Source: Streptomyces sp. A3M-1-3
GTDB taxonomy: Bacteria > Actinomycetota > Actinomycetes > Streptomycetales > Streptomycetaceae
Reading direction: 5' to 3'
Length of the DNA stretch: 64,000 bases
NCBI RefSeq assembly: GCF_024213665.1
Contig: NZ_JANAVP010000027.1
Location: 1-64,000 of the forward strand
In this document: positions 43,382 to 52,630 of the stretch, piece by piece
How positions within the stretch are numbered: position 1 is the first letter of the stretch
Layout of the letters: every line of letters begins with the position of its first letter
The notes under the pieces: model-generated
What the model was told of the DNA's origin: nothing
Seen by the model: the letters and a program-made list of their open reading frames with translations, nothing else
Databases searched by the model: none
Program-made: the position numbers and the translations under genes

Positions 43382-43792
43382 GTGCCGGACACGAGCTCTG
43401 CGACCAACGCGGTCCAGACACCTGTGGGTGTCTGGACCGGCCTGGTGCGCCACGACGACGAGACCGACTCCTACACCATCTCCTTCGCGCCGGACGGAAC
43501 GATCGCGCTGCGCACGTCCGTCACCGTGGGCACCGGGACCTGGGTCGCCGGGGAGGCGGGGAAATTCTCCTACGATCTCACCGAGACCTTCACCCCGGCG
43601 AGCGGCCGCGCGGGGCGGGTACAGGCTCACGTCGAGGCCCACATCGAGGGGGCCGCGCACAGGGGAGTCGGCACCGCCCGGATCTACACCCCCGACGGCA
43701 CGTTGGTGCACAGCGCCACGGCCGAGTTCGCCGGTGACCGAGTCGGTGACGCACCAGCCGACTGGCACGACGCCGCCGGCACGGCGTTGTGA
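43382..43792 (+). CDS. Small beta-rich protein, lipocalin-like (unknown)
   Basis: A 136-residue protein starting at GTG 43382, one base after the exporter stop, and ending with a GTGA overlap into the FAD oxidase gene, so it is clearly part of that operon. Alternating beta-strand pattern: GVWTGLVRHDDETDSYTISFAPDGTIALRTSVTVGTGTWVAG, then FSYDLTETFTPASG and HVEAHIEGAAHRGVGTARIY. This suggests an antiparallel barrel. I do not recognise a named family. It could bind or modify the aromatic product or act as a stress-binding lipocalin, but nothing in the sequence proves either. Confidence 0.7.
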   Translation: MPDTSSATNAVQTPVGVWTGLVRHDDETDSYTISFAPDGTIALRTSVTVGTGTWVAGEAGKFSYDLTETFTPASGRAGRVQAHVEAHIEGAAHRGVGTARIYTPDGTLVHSATAEFAGDRVGDAPADWHDAAGTAL

Positions 43793-45158
43793 GCCTGGGT
43801 ACGCCGATCCGCGGACGCACGCTCCACCGTGGGGATGACGGATTCGAGGAGGCCAGCTCCGGCTGGCTGCTCAATGTCGAGCACCGCCCCTTCGCCGTCG
43901 TGATCGCCGCCGACGCCGACGACGTGGCCGCCGCCGTCCGATTCGCCGCCACGGCGAACCGGCCGGTCGCGGTGGAGTCGACCGGCCACGGCAAGTCGGT
44001 GGCCTCCGACGGGGCGGTGTTCGTTTCGACGAGGGAACTGCGCGAGCTCTCGGTCGATCCACGGGCCGCAACCGCCCGGATTGGGGCGGGTCTGAGCTGG
44101 GGCGAGGTGCTGACCGCCACCGCCGAGCACGGCCTGGCGCCGCTCTGCGGCTCCTCGGCCGAGGTCGGAGTGATGGGCTTCCTGACCGGTGGCGGACTGC
44201 CGCTGGCCTGCCGGGTTTCGCCGCGGACCGTGTCCGCTCCCTGGAGTTGGTCACGGCCGACGGCCGGGTCCGTACCGTCTCGCCGACCCGGGAACCCGAT
44301 CTGTTCTGGGCGGTACGGGGCGGCAAGAGCAACTTCGGCGTGGTGACCGCGGCCGAGATCGACCTGGTGCCACTGCGGAGCGTCTACGCCGGCGAGCTCT
44401 ACTACCCGGGCGAGGACCCCGCGTATGCGGCGCACGTGGTGCGGTCCTATCTGGCCTGGGCCAAGGAACAGCCGGAGGAGATGTCGTCCTCGGTGACACT
44501 GCTGCGGTTTCCTGACGCGCCGCACCTGCCCGATGAGTACCGTGGCCGGTCCTTCGTGCTGGTGCACATCGTCTGCACCGCCGACGAGGAGCGGGGCGAC
44601 CGGCTGGTGGAACCGCTGCGCGCGCTCGCCCCCGAGAAGGACACCTGCGCCACGATGCCGTACACGCAGGTCACCGAGATCCATCACGACCCGAAGCACC
44701 CGGTCAGCGTGCACTTCCGCAGCGCGCTGCTGCACGAGCTCGACGACGTGGCGGTCGAGACGCTGGTCTCGTTCATCGATCCGGCGCTGCCCGGAGGACC
44801 GTTCCCCAACATCGAGCTGCGCCACCTGGGCGGGGCGCTGAGCCGGCCGCCCGAGCTGGCGCACGCGGTGGGCGTCAGGGACGCGCCGTTCCACCTGTGG
44901 ATGCGGACGCCGACCCCGGACGGGACGGCGGACGAGGCGCGCCGGGTCTCGGACGAGGTGCTGAAACGGCTGAGGCCATGGGACACCGGCGACCTGCTGC
45001 CGGGGTTCCTGTTCGACCACGACTCCGACCCCGAGCGGGTCCGGAGGGCTTACGCGGAGCCGGACTACCGGCGGCTGACCCGCCTGAAGGCCGAGTACGA
45101 CCCGCACAACCTGTTCCGCATCAACCACAACATCCCGCCCGTCTTCGACGGCGCGTGA
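43789..45158 (+). pseudogene. FAD-linked oxidase (berberine-bridge type), frameshifted
   Basis: It would encode about 456 residues. The N-terminal FAD domain (RPFAVVIAADADDVAAAVRFA, VESTGHGKSVAS with the His normally linked to FAD, LCGSSAEVGVMGFLTGGG) is in the first frame. At about 44211-44214 one base is missing, and the remainder continues in another frame as GFAADRVRSLELVTADGRVRTV, DLFWAVRGGKSNFGVVTAAEIDL, ending YDPHNLFRINHNIPP. The position of the second, cysteinyl FAD link is Ser. Apart from the single indel the gene is intact, so a sequencing error is possible. Relatives oxidise sugars (AknOx) or polyketide alcohols (GilR). Confidence 0.8.
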
Positions 45159-45175
45159 AAGGGGGAATGGCCGGA

Positions 45176-46291
45176 ATGTCGGTTACATCGGAGATACAGG
45201 CACCGCTGGTCGAGGCCGCCAAGCTGGCCGGGGCCCAGGCCGTGCAGGCCGACGCCGAGCGCCGGGTGAGCCCGGAGGTGATACGGGCAGTGGTGGACGC
45301 CGGGTTCGCCCGGTGGCTGGTGCCGACCCGCTGGGGCGGGGCCGAGCGCAGTTACACGGAGCTGACCGCCGCGGTGGCGAAGCTGGGTGAGGAGTGTTCC
45401 TCGACGGCATGGCTCGCCTGCCTCGCCGCTCATGCCGCCCGGTACGTGGCCTGTCTGCCCGAGCAGGGCCAGGCAGACATCTGGGGGGACGGCCCCGACG
45501 CGCTGGTGGCGGCCGTCATCAAGCCGCTGGGTACGGCGGTCGATGCGGAGGGCGGGTTCCGGCTCACCGGCTCCTGGACCTACGTCAGCGGCGTCGAGCA
45601 CGCCGACTGGGCGCTGCTGACGGGCCCTGCCCCCGGCCCGAAGTCCGGCGGGCAGCCGATGAGGCTCTTCGCGGTACCGCGACAGGACTACACCTTCGAA
45701 GACACCTGGTCCTCCCTCGGCATGCGGGGCACCGGCAGCCACACGCTCGTCCTGGACGACGTGTTCGTGCCCGAGCACCGCGTCTGCCTGCGCGCGGACG
45801 CGTTCCGGGGCGCGACGGTGGGCCTGCCGGGGCGCCCCCCGCTGCCGAACCCCGCCGTGAGCGGGCTGACGTTCGTTGCCCCCGTACTGGGCGCCGCGCG
45901 TGGCGCGCTCGCGGCCGCGACGCAGTTCGTGGCGGTCGCCCCGACCGGTCCCCGGGCCGCCGCCGGCCCGTCCTACCAGGTGGACTACGCCAGGGCCGCC
46001 GGAGAGATCGACGCGGCCCAGCTGCTGCTGGAGCGGGCCTCCGCCGTCGTGGACGGTGGCGCCCTGTCCCCGGAGCTCGCACGCCGCAACCGCAGGGACT
46101 TCGCGCTGGCGCTCCAGATGCTGGTCGACGCGACCGACCGGTTGCTGAGGATCGGCGGCACCAGGGCCCAGGAGGACGGGCACCCGCTGCAGCGGTACTG
46201 GCGGGACGTGCACTCGGTCACCGGCCACGCGGTCATGCAGTTCGAGCCTGCGGGGATCGACTACACCCAGGGCCTCGTCGGGCCGGCCTGA
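45176..46291 (+). CDS. Flavin-dependent monooxygenase, acyl-CoA dehydrogenase-like (two-component)
   Basis: A 371-residue protein with the acyl-CoA dehydrogenase fold used by two-component aromatic hydroxylases (HpaB/ActVA-ORF5/LndZ5 type). VRAVVDAGFARWLVPTRWGGAERSYTELTAAVAKLGEECSSTAWLACL is the N-terminal helical part. GTAVDAEGGFRLTGSWTYVSGVEHADWALL is the central beta domain, and SSLGMRGTGSHTLVLDDVFVPEHRV a diagnostic strand. The oxidising partner would be reduced flavin supplied by the reductase at 47986. In landomycin, LndZ4/LndZ5 hydroxylate C11 this way. ATG 45176 is chosen because GGGGG is too close to ATG 45167. Confidence 0.88.
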   Translation: MSVTSEIQAPLVEAAKLAGAQAVQADAERRVSPEVIRAVVDAGFARWLVPTRWGGAERSYTELTAAVAKLGEECSSTAWLACLAAHAARYVACLPEQGQADIWGDGPDALVAAVIKPLGTAVDAEGGFRLTGSWTYVSGVEHADWALLTGPAPGPKSGGQPMRLFAVPRQDYTFEDTWSSLGMRGTGSHTLVLDDVFVPEHRVCLRADAFRGATVGLPGRPPLPNPAVSGLTFVAPVLGAARGALAAATQFVAVAPTGPRAAAGPSYQVDYARAAGEIDAAQLLLERASAVVDGGALSPELARRNRRDFALALQMLVDATDRLLRIGGTRAQEDGHPLQRYWRDVHSVTGHAVMQFEPAGIDYTQGLVGPA

Positions 46292-46302
46292 AGGAGACGA
46301 AC

Positions 46303-47133
46303 ATGATCTTGATATCCGGAGCCACCGGGCACGTCGGCAGGCCGTTGGTGAACGAACTGCTCGCGGCCGGCCGAAAGGTACGGGCACTCAGCCGCGAACC
46401 GGTTGGGGCCGACCTGCCCGCCGAGGTCGAGGTGGCCGCCACCGTCGATCTGCCCCTGGACGGCATCGACTCTGTCTTCTTCGTCCTGGCCGCGTTCCCG
46501 GGGGGCTCCGCGGAACCGATCGCCCGGATGAAGGCGGCGGGGATCCGCCGCATCGTCGCCCTGTCGTCCTACTCGGTCCTCGACGACGACCCCAAGAACA
46601 TGATCGCCGTGAAACACCGGGAGCTGGAGCGCCACATCCGGGAGACCGGTGCGGAATGGACGTTCCTGCGGCCCGCCGGAGGGTTTGCCGCGACCGCCCT
46701 GGAGTGGGCCGGGCAGATCAGGACCGAAGGCGTCGCCCGTTTCCCCTTCGGGGACGCGTGGACCGCCCCCGTTCACGAGCGCGACATCGCGGCGGTGGCC
46801 GCCCGCGCGCTGCTGACCGACGAACTAGTCGGCAAAACACCGCTGTTCAGTGGTCCGGAGTCGCTCAGCTACGCCGACCGGGCACGGATCATCGGCGAAG
46901 TGACCGGCGAGCCGGTCCGCTTCGCGGAGCTCACCCACGACGAGGCGCGGCAGGAGTGGCTCCGGGCCGGTATCCCCCCGCACGCCGTGGAGGCACGGCT
47001 GAGGATCTTCGCCAAGCTGGTTGGCACCCCGCACGAGATCTCGCCGGTCGACTCCTACCTCGGCAGGCCCGGGCTGAGCTTCGCCCAGTGGGTCGCCGAT
47101 CACGCAGACACGTTCCGGAAGGGAACATCATGA
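46303..47133 (+). CDS. NmrA-family NAD(P)-binding protein 1
   Basis: A 276-residue atypical SDR of the NmrA/HSCARG group. The Rossmann motif is ISGATGHVGRPLVNELLAAG. VALSSYSVLDDDP is the active-site strand, WTFLRPAGGFAATALEWAGQI a family signature, and FAQWVADHADTFR is found near the end. AAGGAGAC precedes ATG 46303. The ATG of the next gene overlaps its stop (ATGA). It is clearly related to the two other NmrA proteins at 47130 and 48517. These proteins may reduce polyketide ketones or quinones or sense NADPH; no specific reaction can be assigned. Confidence 0.88.
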   Translation: MILISGATGHVGRPLVNELLAAGRKVRALSREPVGADLPAEVEVAATVDLPLDGIDSVFFVLAAFPGGSAEPIARMKAAGIRRIVALSSYSVLDDDPKNMIAVKHRELERHIRETGAEWTFLRPAGGFAATALEWAGQIRTEGVARFPFGDAWTAPVHERDIAAVAARALLTDELVGKTPLFSGPESLSYADRARIIGEVTGEPVRFAELTHDEARQEWLRAGIPPHAVEARLRIFAKLVGTPHEISPVDSYLGRPGLSFAQWVADHADTFRKGTS

Positions 47134-47954
47134 TTCTGGTAGCCGGTGCCACAGGCAACGTGGGCGGCGAGCTGCTGCGGCAGCTGCGTGCCGAAGGGGC
47201 CCCCGTTCGGGCGCTCACCCGGAACCCGGGGCGGGCCGCGCTCCCGGCCGATGTGGACGTGGTCGGAGGGGACTTCGCCACACCGGAGTCGCTGGTCAAG
47301 GCATTCTCCGGGGTGGAGGCCGCCTTCCTCATGATGTCCGGGAACGAGACCGCGGTGGTCGAGGAGGCGGCCCGCGCCGGGGTGCGGCGGATCGTGCTGC
47401 TCTCCAGCGTGGCCGTGGAGACCCGCCCGGAATCCCTGATCGGCAGGGTGCACCAGGAGGCCGAAAGCGCCATCGAGGGATCGGGTCTCGAGTGGACGTT
47501 CCTGCGTCCGGGCCAGTTCGCCTCCAACACCCGGGCCTGGGCATCGCAGATCGCCGAGGGCGATGTCGTCCGCACGCCGTTCGCCCGGGTGGGCCTGCCC
47601 GCCATCCACCCCGGTGACATCGCGGCGGTGGCCAGGACCGCGCTCACCGAGGAAGGGCACGTGGCCACGGTCTACTCGCTCAGCGGCCCCCGGGCGGTCA
47701 CGCCCGTCGAGCAGGTGGCGGCGATCGGCGAAGCGATCGGCCGGAAGCTGCGGCACGAGGAGATCACCGCGGAGCGGGCCGGCGAGGAGATGGCCGCTTT
47801 CATGCCGGCCGAGATCGTGGCCGCCACCCTGGACTTCCTCGGCAGCCCCACCGCGACGGAGACTCAGGCCCTGCCCACGGTCGAGAAGGTGACGGGGAAG
47901 CCGGCGAGGACGTTCGCGCGGTGGGCGCGCGACAACGCCGACGGGTTCCGCTGA
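47130..47954 (+). CDS. NmrA-family NAD(P)-binding protein 2
   Basis: A 274-residue atypical SDR. It begins ILVAGATGNVGGELLRQLRAEGAPVRALTRNPGRAALP. VLLSSVAVETRPESLIGRVHQEAESAIEGSGLEWTFLRPGQFASNTRAWASQI matches its neighbours segment by segment, and the end FARWARDNADGFR is shared. The start overlaps the stop of NmrA protein 1 by ATGA, so the pair is co-translated. Most similar by eye to the copy at 48517. It lies between the two-component monooxygenase and its flavin reductase, so a role in the same oxidation/reduction step is plausible. Confidence 0.88.
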   Translation: MILVAGATGNVGGELLRQLRAEGAPVRALTRNPGRAALPADVDVVGGDFATPESLVKAFSGVEAAFLMMSGNETAVVEEAARAGVRRIVLLSSVAVETRPESLIGRVHQEAESAIEGSGLEWTFLRPGQFASNTRAWASQIAEGDVVRTPFARVGLPAIHPGDIAAVARTALTEEGHVATVYSLSGPRAVTPVEQVAAIGEAIGRKLRHEEITAERAGEEMAAFMPAEIVAATLDFLGSPTATETQALPTVEKVTGKPARTFARWARDNADGFR

Positions 47955-47985
47955 CACCCAGGAAAGGGCAGGGTGCGCGACAGTG

Positions 47986-48471
47986 ATGACCCAGCGCAGT
48001 TTCCGCGACGTACTGGGACGTTTCGGCACCGGAGTGGTGCTGGTGACCGCGGAGTCGGACGGCGGGCCGGTCGGCATGGCGGTGAACTCCTTCACCTCCG
48101 TGTCCCTGGATCCACCTCTCATCGCGTTCTGCGCCGCGCTGACCTCGACCACCTGGCCGGCGATCCGGGCGACGGGCGGTTTCGCCATTACGATCCTCAG
48201 CGATACGCAGGAAGAGGTCTGCCGGGCCTTCTCGGTACGCGACACGGACCGGTTCGCCGGCCGGGACTGGGCCCGGACCCCTGCCGGGCGGCCCACGGTG
48301 GTGGACGGACTCGGCTGGCTGGACTGCCGGATCAGGACCGTCCAGGTCGAAGGGGATCACGAACTGGTGATCGCCGAAGCGGAGGACTGGTCCGTCGGGG
48401 CTGACGCGAGGCCACTGATCTTCCATTCCGGCCGCTACGCCAGCCTGGAAGAGCGCTTGCACGCGGAATGA
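47986..48471 (+). CDS. Flavin reductase (ActVB/LndZ4-like)
   Basis: A 161-residue flavin reductase-domain protein that supplies FMNH2 or FADH2 to a partner monooxygenase, most likely the product at 45176. FRDVLGRFGTGVVLVTAESDGGPVGMAVNSFTSVSLDPPLIAFCA is the flavin-binding N-terminal part. WLDCRIRTVQVEGDHELVIAEAEDW and HSGRYASLEE at the end match the ActVB family. GTG 47983 is one codon earlier and equally possible. The length is normal for the family. It follows NmrA protein 2 by 31 bp. Confidence 0.92.
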   Translation: MTQRSFRDVLGRFGTGVVLVTAESDGGPVGMAVNSFTSVSLDPPLIAFCAALTSTTWPAIRATGGFAITILSDTQEEVCRAFSVRDTDRFAGRDWARTPAGRPTVVDGLGWLDCRIRTVQVEGDHELVIAEAEDWSVGADARPLIFHSGRYASLEERLHAE

Positions 48472-48516
48472 AGTCATCGAGAGTCATCAAGGAATGTCCG
48501 TGAGATGGGAGGGCTC

Positions 48517-49356
48517 GTGCTTCTTGTGACCGGAGCGACCGGGAACGTCGGTCGCCATGTCGTTGATCAACTGCTCACCTCGGGGGAGGCCGTGCGCGCC
48601 CTGAGCCGGAACCCCGCGGCAGCTCAACTGCCCGCGGGGGTCGAAGTGGTGGGCGGTGACCTCAACCGGCCCGAAACGGTGGAGCCCGCGCTGAAGGGCG
48701 TCTCCGCGCTGTTCCTGTTCCCCGCGCCGGGGGCCGCGGGTCCGGTCCTCCGGGCCGCGAGGGAGCACGGGGTGCGCCGGGTCGTCCTGCTCTCCTCCTC
48801 GGCCGTCGAGTTCAGCTCCGAGAGCGCCGACAACGCGGTCGTGGCCTACCACAGGGAGATCGAGCGGCAGGTCGAGGAGTCCGGGCTGGAGTGGACCCTT
48901 GTCCGGCCTTGCGGGTTCGCCGTCAACACCCGGCAGTGGGCACCGCAGATCCGCGCGGGCGACGTGGTGAGCGGGCCGTACGCCGGAGCCGAGATGGCGC
49001 TCATCCACGAGCGTGACATCGCCGACGTCGCCGCCCAGGCGCTGCTGACGGACCGGCACGTGGGCGCGAAGTACGTGCTGACAGGCCCCGAGTCGCTCAC
49101 CCAGGCCGAGCAGGCCCGGCGGATCGGCATGGCCGTCGGACGCCCAGTGCGGTACGAGCAGGTGCCGCCGGACGTCGCCCGCGAGCAGATGATCCAGAGC
49201 CGGATCCCCGCCGACTTCGTCGACATGAACCTCACCTTCCTGGCGGAGCTCGTCGGTGTGCCGACGGAGATCTCACCGGCGGTCGAGCAGATCACCGGCC
49301 ACCCAGCGCGCACGTTCGACCAGTGGGCCGCCGATCACGCGGACGACTTCCGGTAG
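48517..49356 (+). CDS. NmrA-family NAD(P)-binding protein 3
   Basis: A 279-residue atypical SDR. GTG 48517 (LLVTGATGNVGRHVVDQLL) is chosen, because homologs start there and GGGAGGG precedes it; ATG 48505 is an alternative. VLLSSSAVEFSSESADNAVVAYHREIERQVEESGLEWTLVRPCGFAVNTRQWAPQI and the end FDQWAADHADDFR align with the copies at 46303 and 47130. Three paralogs within 3 kb imply local duplication and divergence. No catalytic assignment is possible from sequence alone. Confidence 0.87.
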   Translation: MLLVTGATGNVGRHVVDQLLTSGEAVRALSRNPAAAQLPAGVEVVGGDLNRPETVEPALKGVSALFLFPAPGAAGPVLRAAREHGVRRVVLLSSSAVEFSSESADNAVVAYHREIERQVEESGLEWTLVRPCGFAVNTRQWAPQIRAGDVVSGPYAGAEMALIHERDIADVAAQALLTDRHVGAKYVLTGPESLTQAEQARRIGMAVGRPVRYEQVPPDVAREQMIQSRIPADFVDMNLTFLAELVGVPTEISPAVEQITGHPARTFDQWAADHADDFR

Positions 49357-49544
49357 GGGCGACGAGAGCCGTCGGAGGCCGTCGAGCCGGGTGTCGGTCC
49401 GCGCACACGGATCGGCACCAGGCCGCTCGCCGGGGCACGCGCGCCACCGGGTCGATGAAGCTCCCCGCCGTACCGGTACCCCATCCGTACGGAAAACGAC
49501 ATCACTTGTGTGCAGTTGCACGGCAGAAGAAGAGAGGTTTCCTT

Positions 49545-51068
49545 ATGGAGGACGTAATCATCGCGGGCGCCGGCCCGACCGGGCTGATGCTCGCCTGCGA
49601 GCTGCGGCTCGCCGGGGTGGAGGTTCTGGTGCTGGAACGGCTCGCGGAGCTGAACAGCGAGTCACGGGCCGGCGGCCTCCACGCCCGGAGCGTGGAACTC
49701 CTCGACCAGCGCGGAATCGTGGACCGGTTCCTCGAGGTGGGTAGCGCGCAGCCGCTCGCGCACTTCGCTTTCATGCACCTGGACATCCAGGACTTTCCGA
49801 CGAGACACCCGTATGCGCTCGCCATCCACCAGTCCCGGATCGAGCGACTCCTGGAGGAACGCGCGATCGAGCTGGGTGTACGACTGCGCCGGTCCGCCGA
49901 GGTAATCGACGTGCGCCAGGACGAGACCGGGGTCGAGGTGCACATCGCCGGGGCTGAGGGCACCGAACGGCTGCGAGCCGGCTACCTGGTGGGCTGTGAC
50001 GGCGGCCGCAGCGTCATACGAAAGCTGACGGGCATCAACTTCCCCGGCACACCGGCCACGCTGACCGCGCTGCTGGGCGACGTCAAGCTCACCGACCCGC
50101 CCTCCGAGATCATCTTCGGCCCCGAGGGCCGGCGGGAGAACGGGACTTTCACGGTCTTCCACTCCGAACAACCCGGCATGTACCGGGTGATCACCATGGA
50201 ATTCGACAAGGGCACGGATCGGGCCGCCCCCGTGACCCTGAAGACGCTCAGCGAGGCATGCGCCAAGATCGCCGGTACCGACTTCGGCATGCACAGCCCC
50301 CACCGGATCGACAGGTTCAGCGACGCCTGCCGACTGGTTGCGAAGTATCGCGAAGGGCGGGTCCTGCTGGCCGGGGATGCCGCGCACATCCATTTCCCAT
50401 CTAGTGGACAGGGAGCGAACCTGGGGCTCCAGGACGCCGTCAACCTGGGCTGGAAGCTCGGCACGGTAGCGCGCGGGCAGGCCCCCGTGGAGCTGCTGGA
50501 CACTTACGACACCGAACGGCGTCTGGCCACCGAGCGCTTGCTCAGCAACATCCGCGCACAGACCGCCCTCTGGCGTGCGGGCCCCCAGGTCGACGCGCTC
50601 CGCGAGGTGGTCGGCACCCTTGCCGGGTTCGAGGACGGTAATCGGTATCTGGGCGGCGTCATCAGCCAGCTCGACACCCACTACCCGGTGGGCGACGGGC
50701 ATCCGGCCCTCGGCCGCCGGATGGCCGACCTCGACATCAAGTCACCCTCCGGGCAGGTACGCGTCTTCGAGCTGCTGCACGCCGCACGACCCGTGCTGCT
50801 CGACTTCACCGGCCGACCCGACCTGCGTGCCGCCCTAGACGGCTGGACGGACCGGGTGGACCTCGTTGAGGCGGAGCCCCAGGACGACCACTGGGCGTTC
50901 CCGGTGATCGGTGACGTCCCGGCCCCCGCGGCCGTGCTGATCCGCCCCGACGGCCATGTCGCCTGGACCGCGTCCGCCGACCCCGCCGGCGCGGCGGCCC
51001 TTCCGGAGACCGACACCGCGACCCTCAGGTCTGCGCTCACCCGGTGGTTCGGCCCCGCTCTTGTCTGA
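49545..51068 (+). CDS. FAD-dependent polyketide monooxygenase 3
   Basis: A 507-residue class A flavoprotein monooxygenase. It has IAGAGPTGLMLACELRLAGVEVLVLERLAELNSESRAGGLHARSVELLDQRG at the start, the DG motif VGCDGGRSVIRKLTGINFPG, the GD motif RVLLAGDAAHIHFPSSGQGANLGLQDAVNLGWKLG and a thioredoxin-like end LIRPDGHVAWTASADP. The active-site loop differs from the two others (AHFAFMHLDIQDFP, then ALAIHQSRIERLLEERA), which fits another regiochemistry. ATG 49545 has AGAGG upstream. An O-methyltransferase follows, so it may place a hydroxyl that is then methylated. Confidence 0.9.
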   Translation: MEDVIIAGAGPTGLMLACELRLAGVEVLVLERLAELNSESRAGGLHARSVELLDQRGIVDRFLEVGSAQPLAHFAFMHLDIQDFPTRHPYALAIHQSRIERLLEERAIELGVRLRRSAEVIDVRQDETGVEVHIAGAEGTERLRAGYLVGCDGGRSVIRKLTGINFPGTPATLTALLGDVKLTDPPSEIIFGPEGRRENGTFTVFHSEQPGMYRVITMEFDKGTDRAAPVTLKTLSEACAKIAGTDFGMHSPHRIDRFSDACRLVAKYREGRVLLAGDAAHIHFPSSGQGANLGLQDAVNLGWKLGTVARGQAPVELLDTYDTERRLATERLLSNIRAQTALWRAGPQVDALREVVGTLAGFEDGNRYLGGVISQLDTHYPVGDGHPALGRRMADLDIKSPSGQVRVFELLHAARPVLLDFTGRPDLRAALDGWTDRVDLVEAEPQDDHWAFPVIGDVPAPAAVLIRPDGHVAWTASADPAGAAALPETDTATLRSALTRWFGPALV

Positions 51069-51151
51069 TCGCCGACCGTTGTCCCGGAATGACGAACACC
51101 GGTCCCCGTACCTGGTCGATATTGCCCATTTGATTGGAGAATCGCGTTTCC

Positions 51152-52243
51152 ATGGATGAACCGACGAATGATGTGGCGCGGAAGCCAGAAGACAGCGGTT
51201 CGAGCACGCTCCCTGCCATCGCCGATACCTCCTCGGGGTTCGCCGCACTGCTGCGGCTCGCCGACCTGGTGACCCCCATGGCGCTGAGGGTGGCCGCGGG
51301 CCTCCGGCTGGTCGACCACATGCAGAACGGCGTGCACGACCTCGCATCGCTCGCGAAGGCGACCGATTCCCATCAGGACACGTTGAGGAGGCTGCTCCAG
51401 CACCTGATCGCCGTCGACGTACTGGCGGAGTCCGAGCCGGACCACTACGTCCCCACCGCCGTCGGCGAGTTGCTGGCCCACAACCACCCCGCGTCCCAGG
51501 CGGGATGGCTGGACCCGAGTCACATGGTCGGGCGGGCGGACCTCGCACTCGTCCACCTCTTCGAAGCCGTACGCGACGGCGGTGCCGTCTACCAGCAGCA
51601 GTACGGCAAGGAGTTCTGGGACGAGATCTCGGACGATCCGACCCTCGGCGCCACCTTCTACGACCTGATGGCGCACGGCCAGCGGAGCGTCTTCGACCAG
51701 GTGGCGGAGGAACACGACTGGACCGGTGTGCGTCACATCCTCGATGTCGGCGGCGCCGACGGCGACCTGCTCGCCACCGTGCTGGCCAAGGAGCCCGGAA
51801 TCAGCGCCACCCTGCTGGAGCTTCCCGGTCCGGCGGCCAAGGCGCGAGCGAAGATCGAGGAGGCCGGACTGACCGGCAAGGTCGGCGTGGTCGACGGCAG
51901 CTTCTTCGATCCGCTGCCGGTGAAGGCCGACACGATCGTCCTGTCGTTCGTTCTGCACAACTGGTCGGACGACGAAGCCGTGCGGATCCTGGGCCATTGT
52001 GCGGATGCGCTGGAGCCCGGCGGCTCCGTGCTGCTCATCGAGTGCGCCGACGAGTCGCCCTCCAAGCCGGATCCAGGCTTCACGAGCGCCGATCTCCGGA
52101 TGCTGGTCTACTTCGGGGGGCGCGAGCGCACGCACGGCCAGTGGCAGGAGCTTGCGCTTGCCGCGGGCATGAGCATCGACTCGGTGTCGTCTGCCCTCGC
52201 CTACGGCGCACGCGTGATCACCCTCGTGAAATCGCCCGTCTGA
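51152..52243 (+). CDS. SAM-dependent O-methyltransferase (DnrK/TcmO type)
   Basis: A 363-residue methyltransferase acting on hydroxyls of aromatic polyketides. The N-terminal dimerisation/substrate domain contains FAALLRLADLVTPMALRVAAGLRLVDHM and LRRLLQHLIAVDVL. The SAM motif I is ILDVGGADGDLLATVLAKEP near residue 195. SFVLHNWSDDEAVRILGHCADALEPGGSVLLIE carries the HxW(S/D)D motif conserved in this group. ATG 51152 is selected; GGAGA lies 11 nt upstream. The adjacent FAD hydroxylase is the likely supplier of the acceptor hydroxyl. Confidence 0.92.
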   Translation: MDEPTNDVARKPEDSGSSTLPAIADTSSGFAALLRLADLVTPMALRVAAGLRLVDHMQNGVHDLASLAKATDSHQDTLRRLLQHLIAVDVLAESEPDHYVPTAVGELLAHNHPASQAGWLDPSHMVGRADLALVHLFEAVRDGGAVYQQQYGKEFWDEISDDPTLGATFYDLMAHGQRSVFDQVAEEHDWTGVRHILDVGGADGDLLATVLAKEPGISATLLELPGPAAKARAKIEEAGLTGKVGVVDGSFFDPLPVKADTIVLSFVLHNWSDDEAVRILGHCADALEPGGSVLLIECADESPSKPDPGFTSADLRMLVYFGGRERTHGQWQELALAAGMSIDSVSSALAYGARVITLVKSPV

Positions 52244-52630
52244 CGGTCTCGCCATACGGGCCGAAGAGGCCGGGTGGCCCGGGGGGAAATTCACCCGAGA
52301 GACAGCACCTGGGGCACGCGCTCCCTGCCCAAAATGGGTTCATCGATAATTCCTGCCTTTTTGCGGGGCCCGCCCTGAAGAAGCTTCGGCGTGGGCTCTT
52401 CCCCCATGCCGCAATTCACTGAGCTGCAACCTTTCACACCCCGGCATATGGGAAACCGGACGCCTTGGCCGAATGTGATCGGGGAGTTTTCTCCCTAGGT
52501 TGACAAGAAAAAGGCCCGGGTGGCACGGTCCGAGCGTCTGCAGAATCGGGACGACTCCACTCGGGGATCGGTCCGGAGCCGCCAGGCGGACCGGCGAAGC
52601 ATATGAATACGCATATTAAGGAGTCACTCT
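52244..52630 (+). promoter_or_regulatory. Intergenic region upstream of second FAD oxidase
   Basis: A gene-free 387 bp. It contains a TTGACA (52500-52505) that could be a -35 element, though no good -10 at 17-19 bp is visible. A small A/T-rich palindromic stretch with AATACGCATATT lies just upstream of the ribosome binding site AAGGAG (before GTG 52631). This indicates separate transcription of the oxidase gene. Confidence 0.4.

Noticed and set aside
52500..52505. TTGACA as a third MerR/SoxR-type promoter.
   Set aside because: No CCTCAA/TTGAGG dyad and no -10 at 19 bp follow it.
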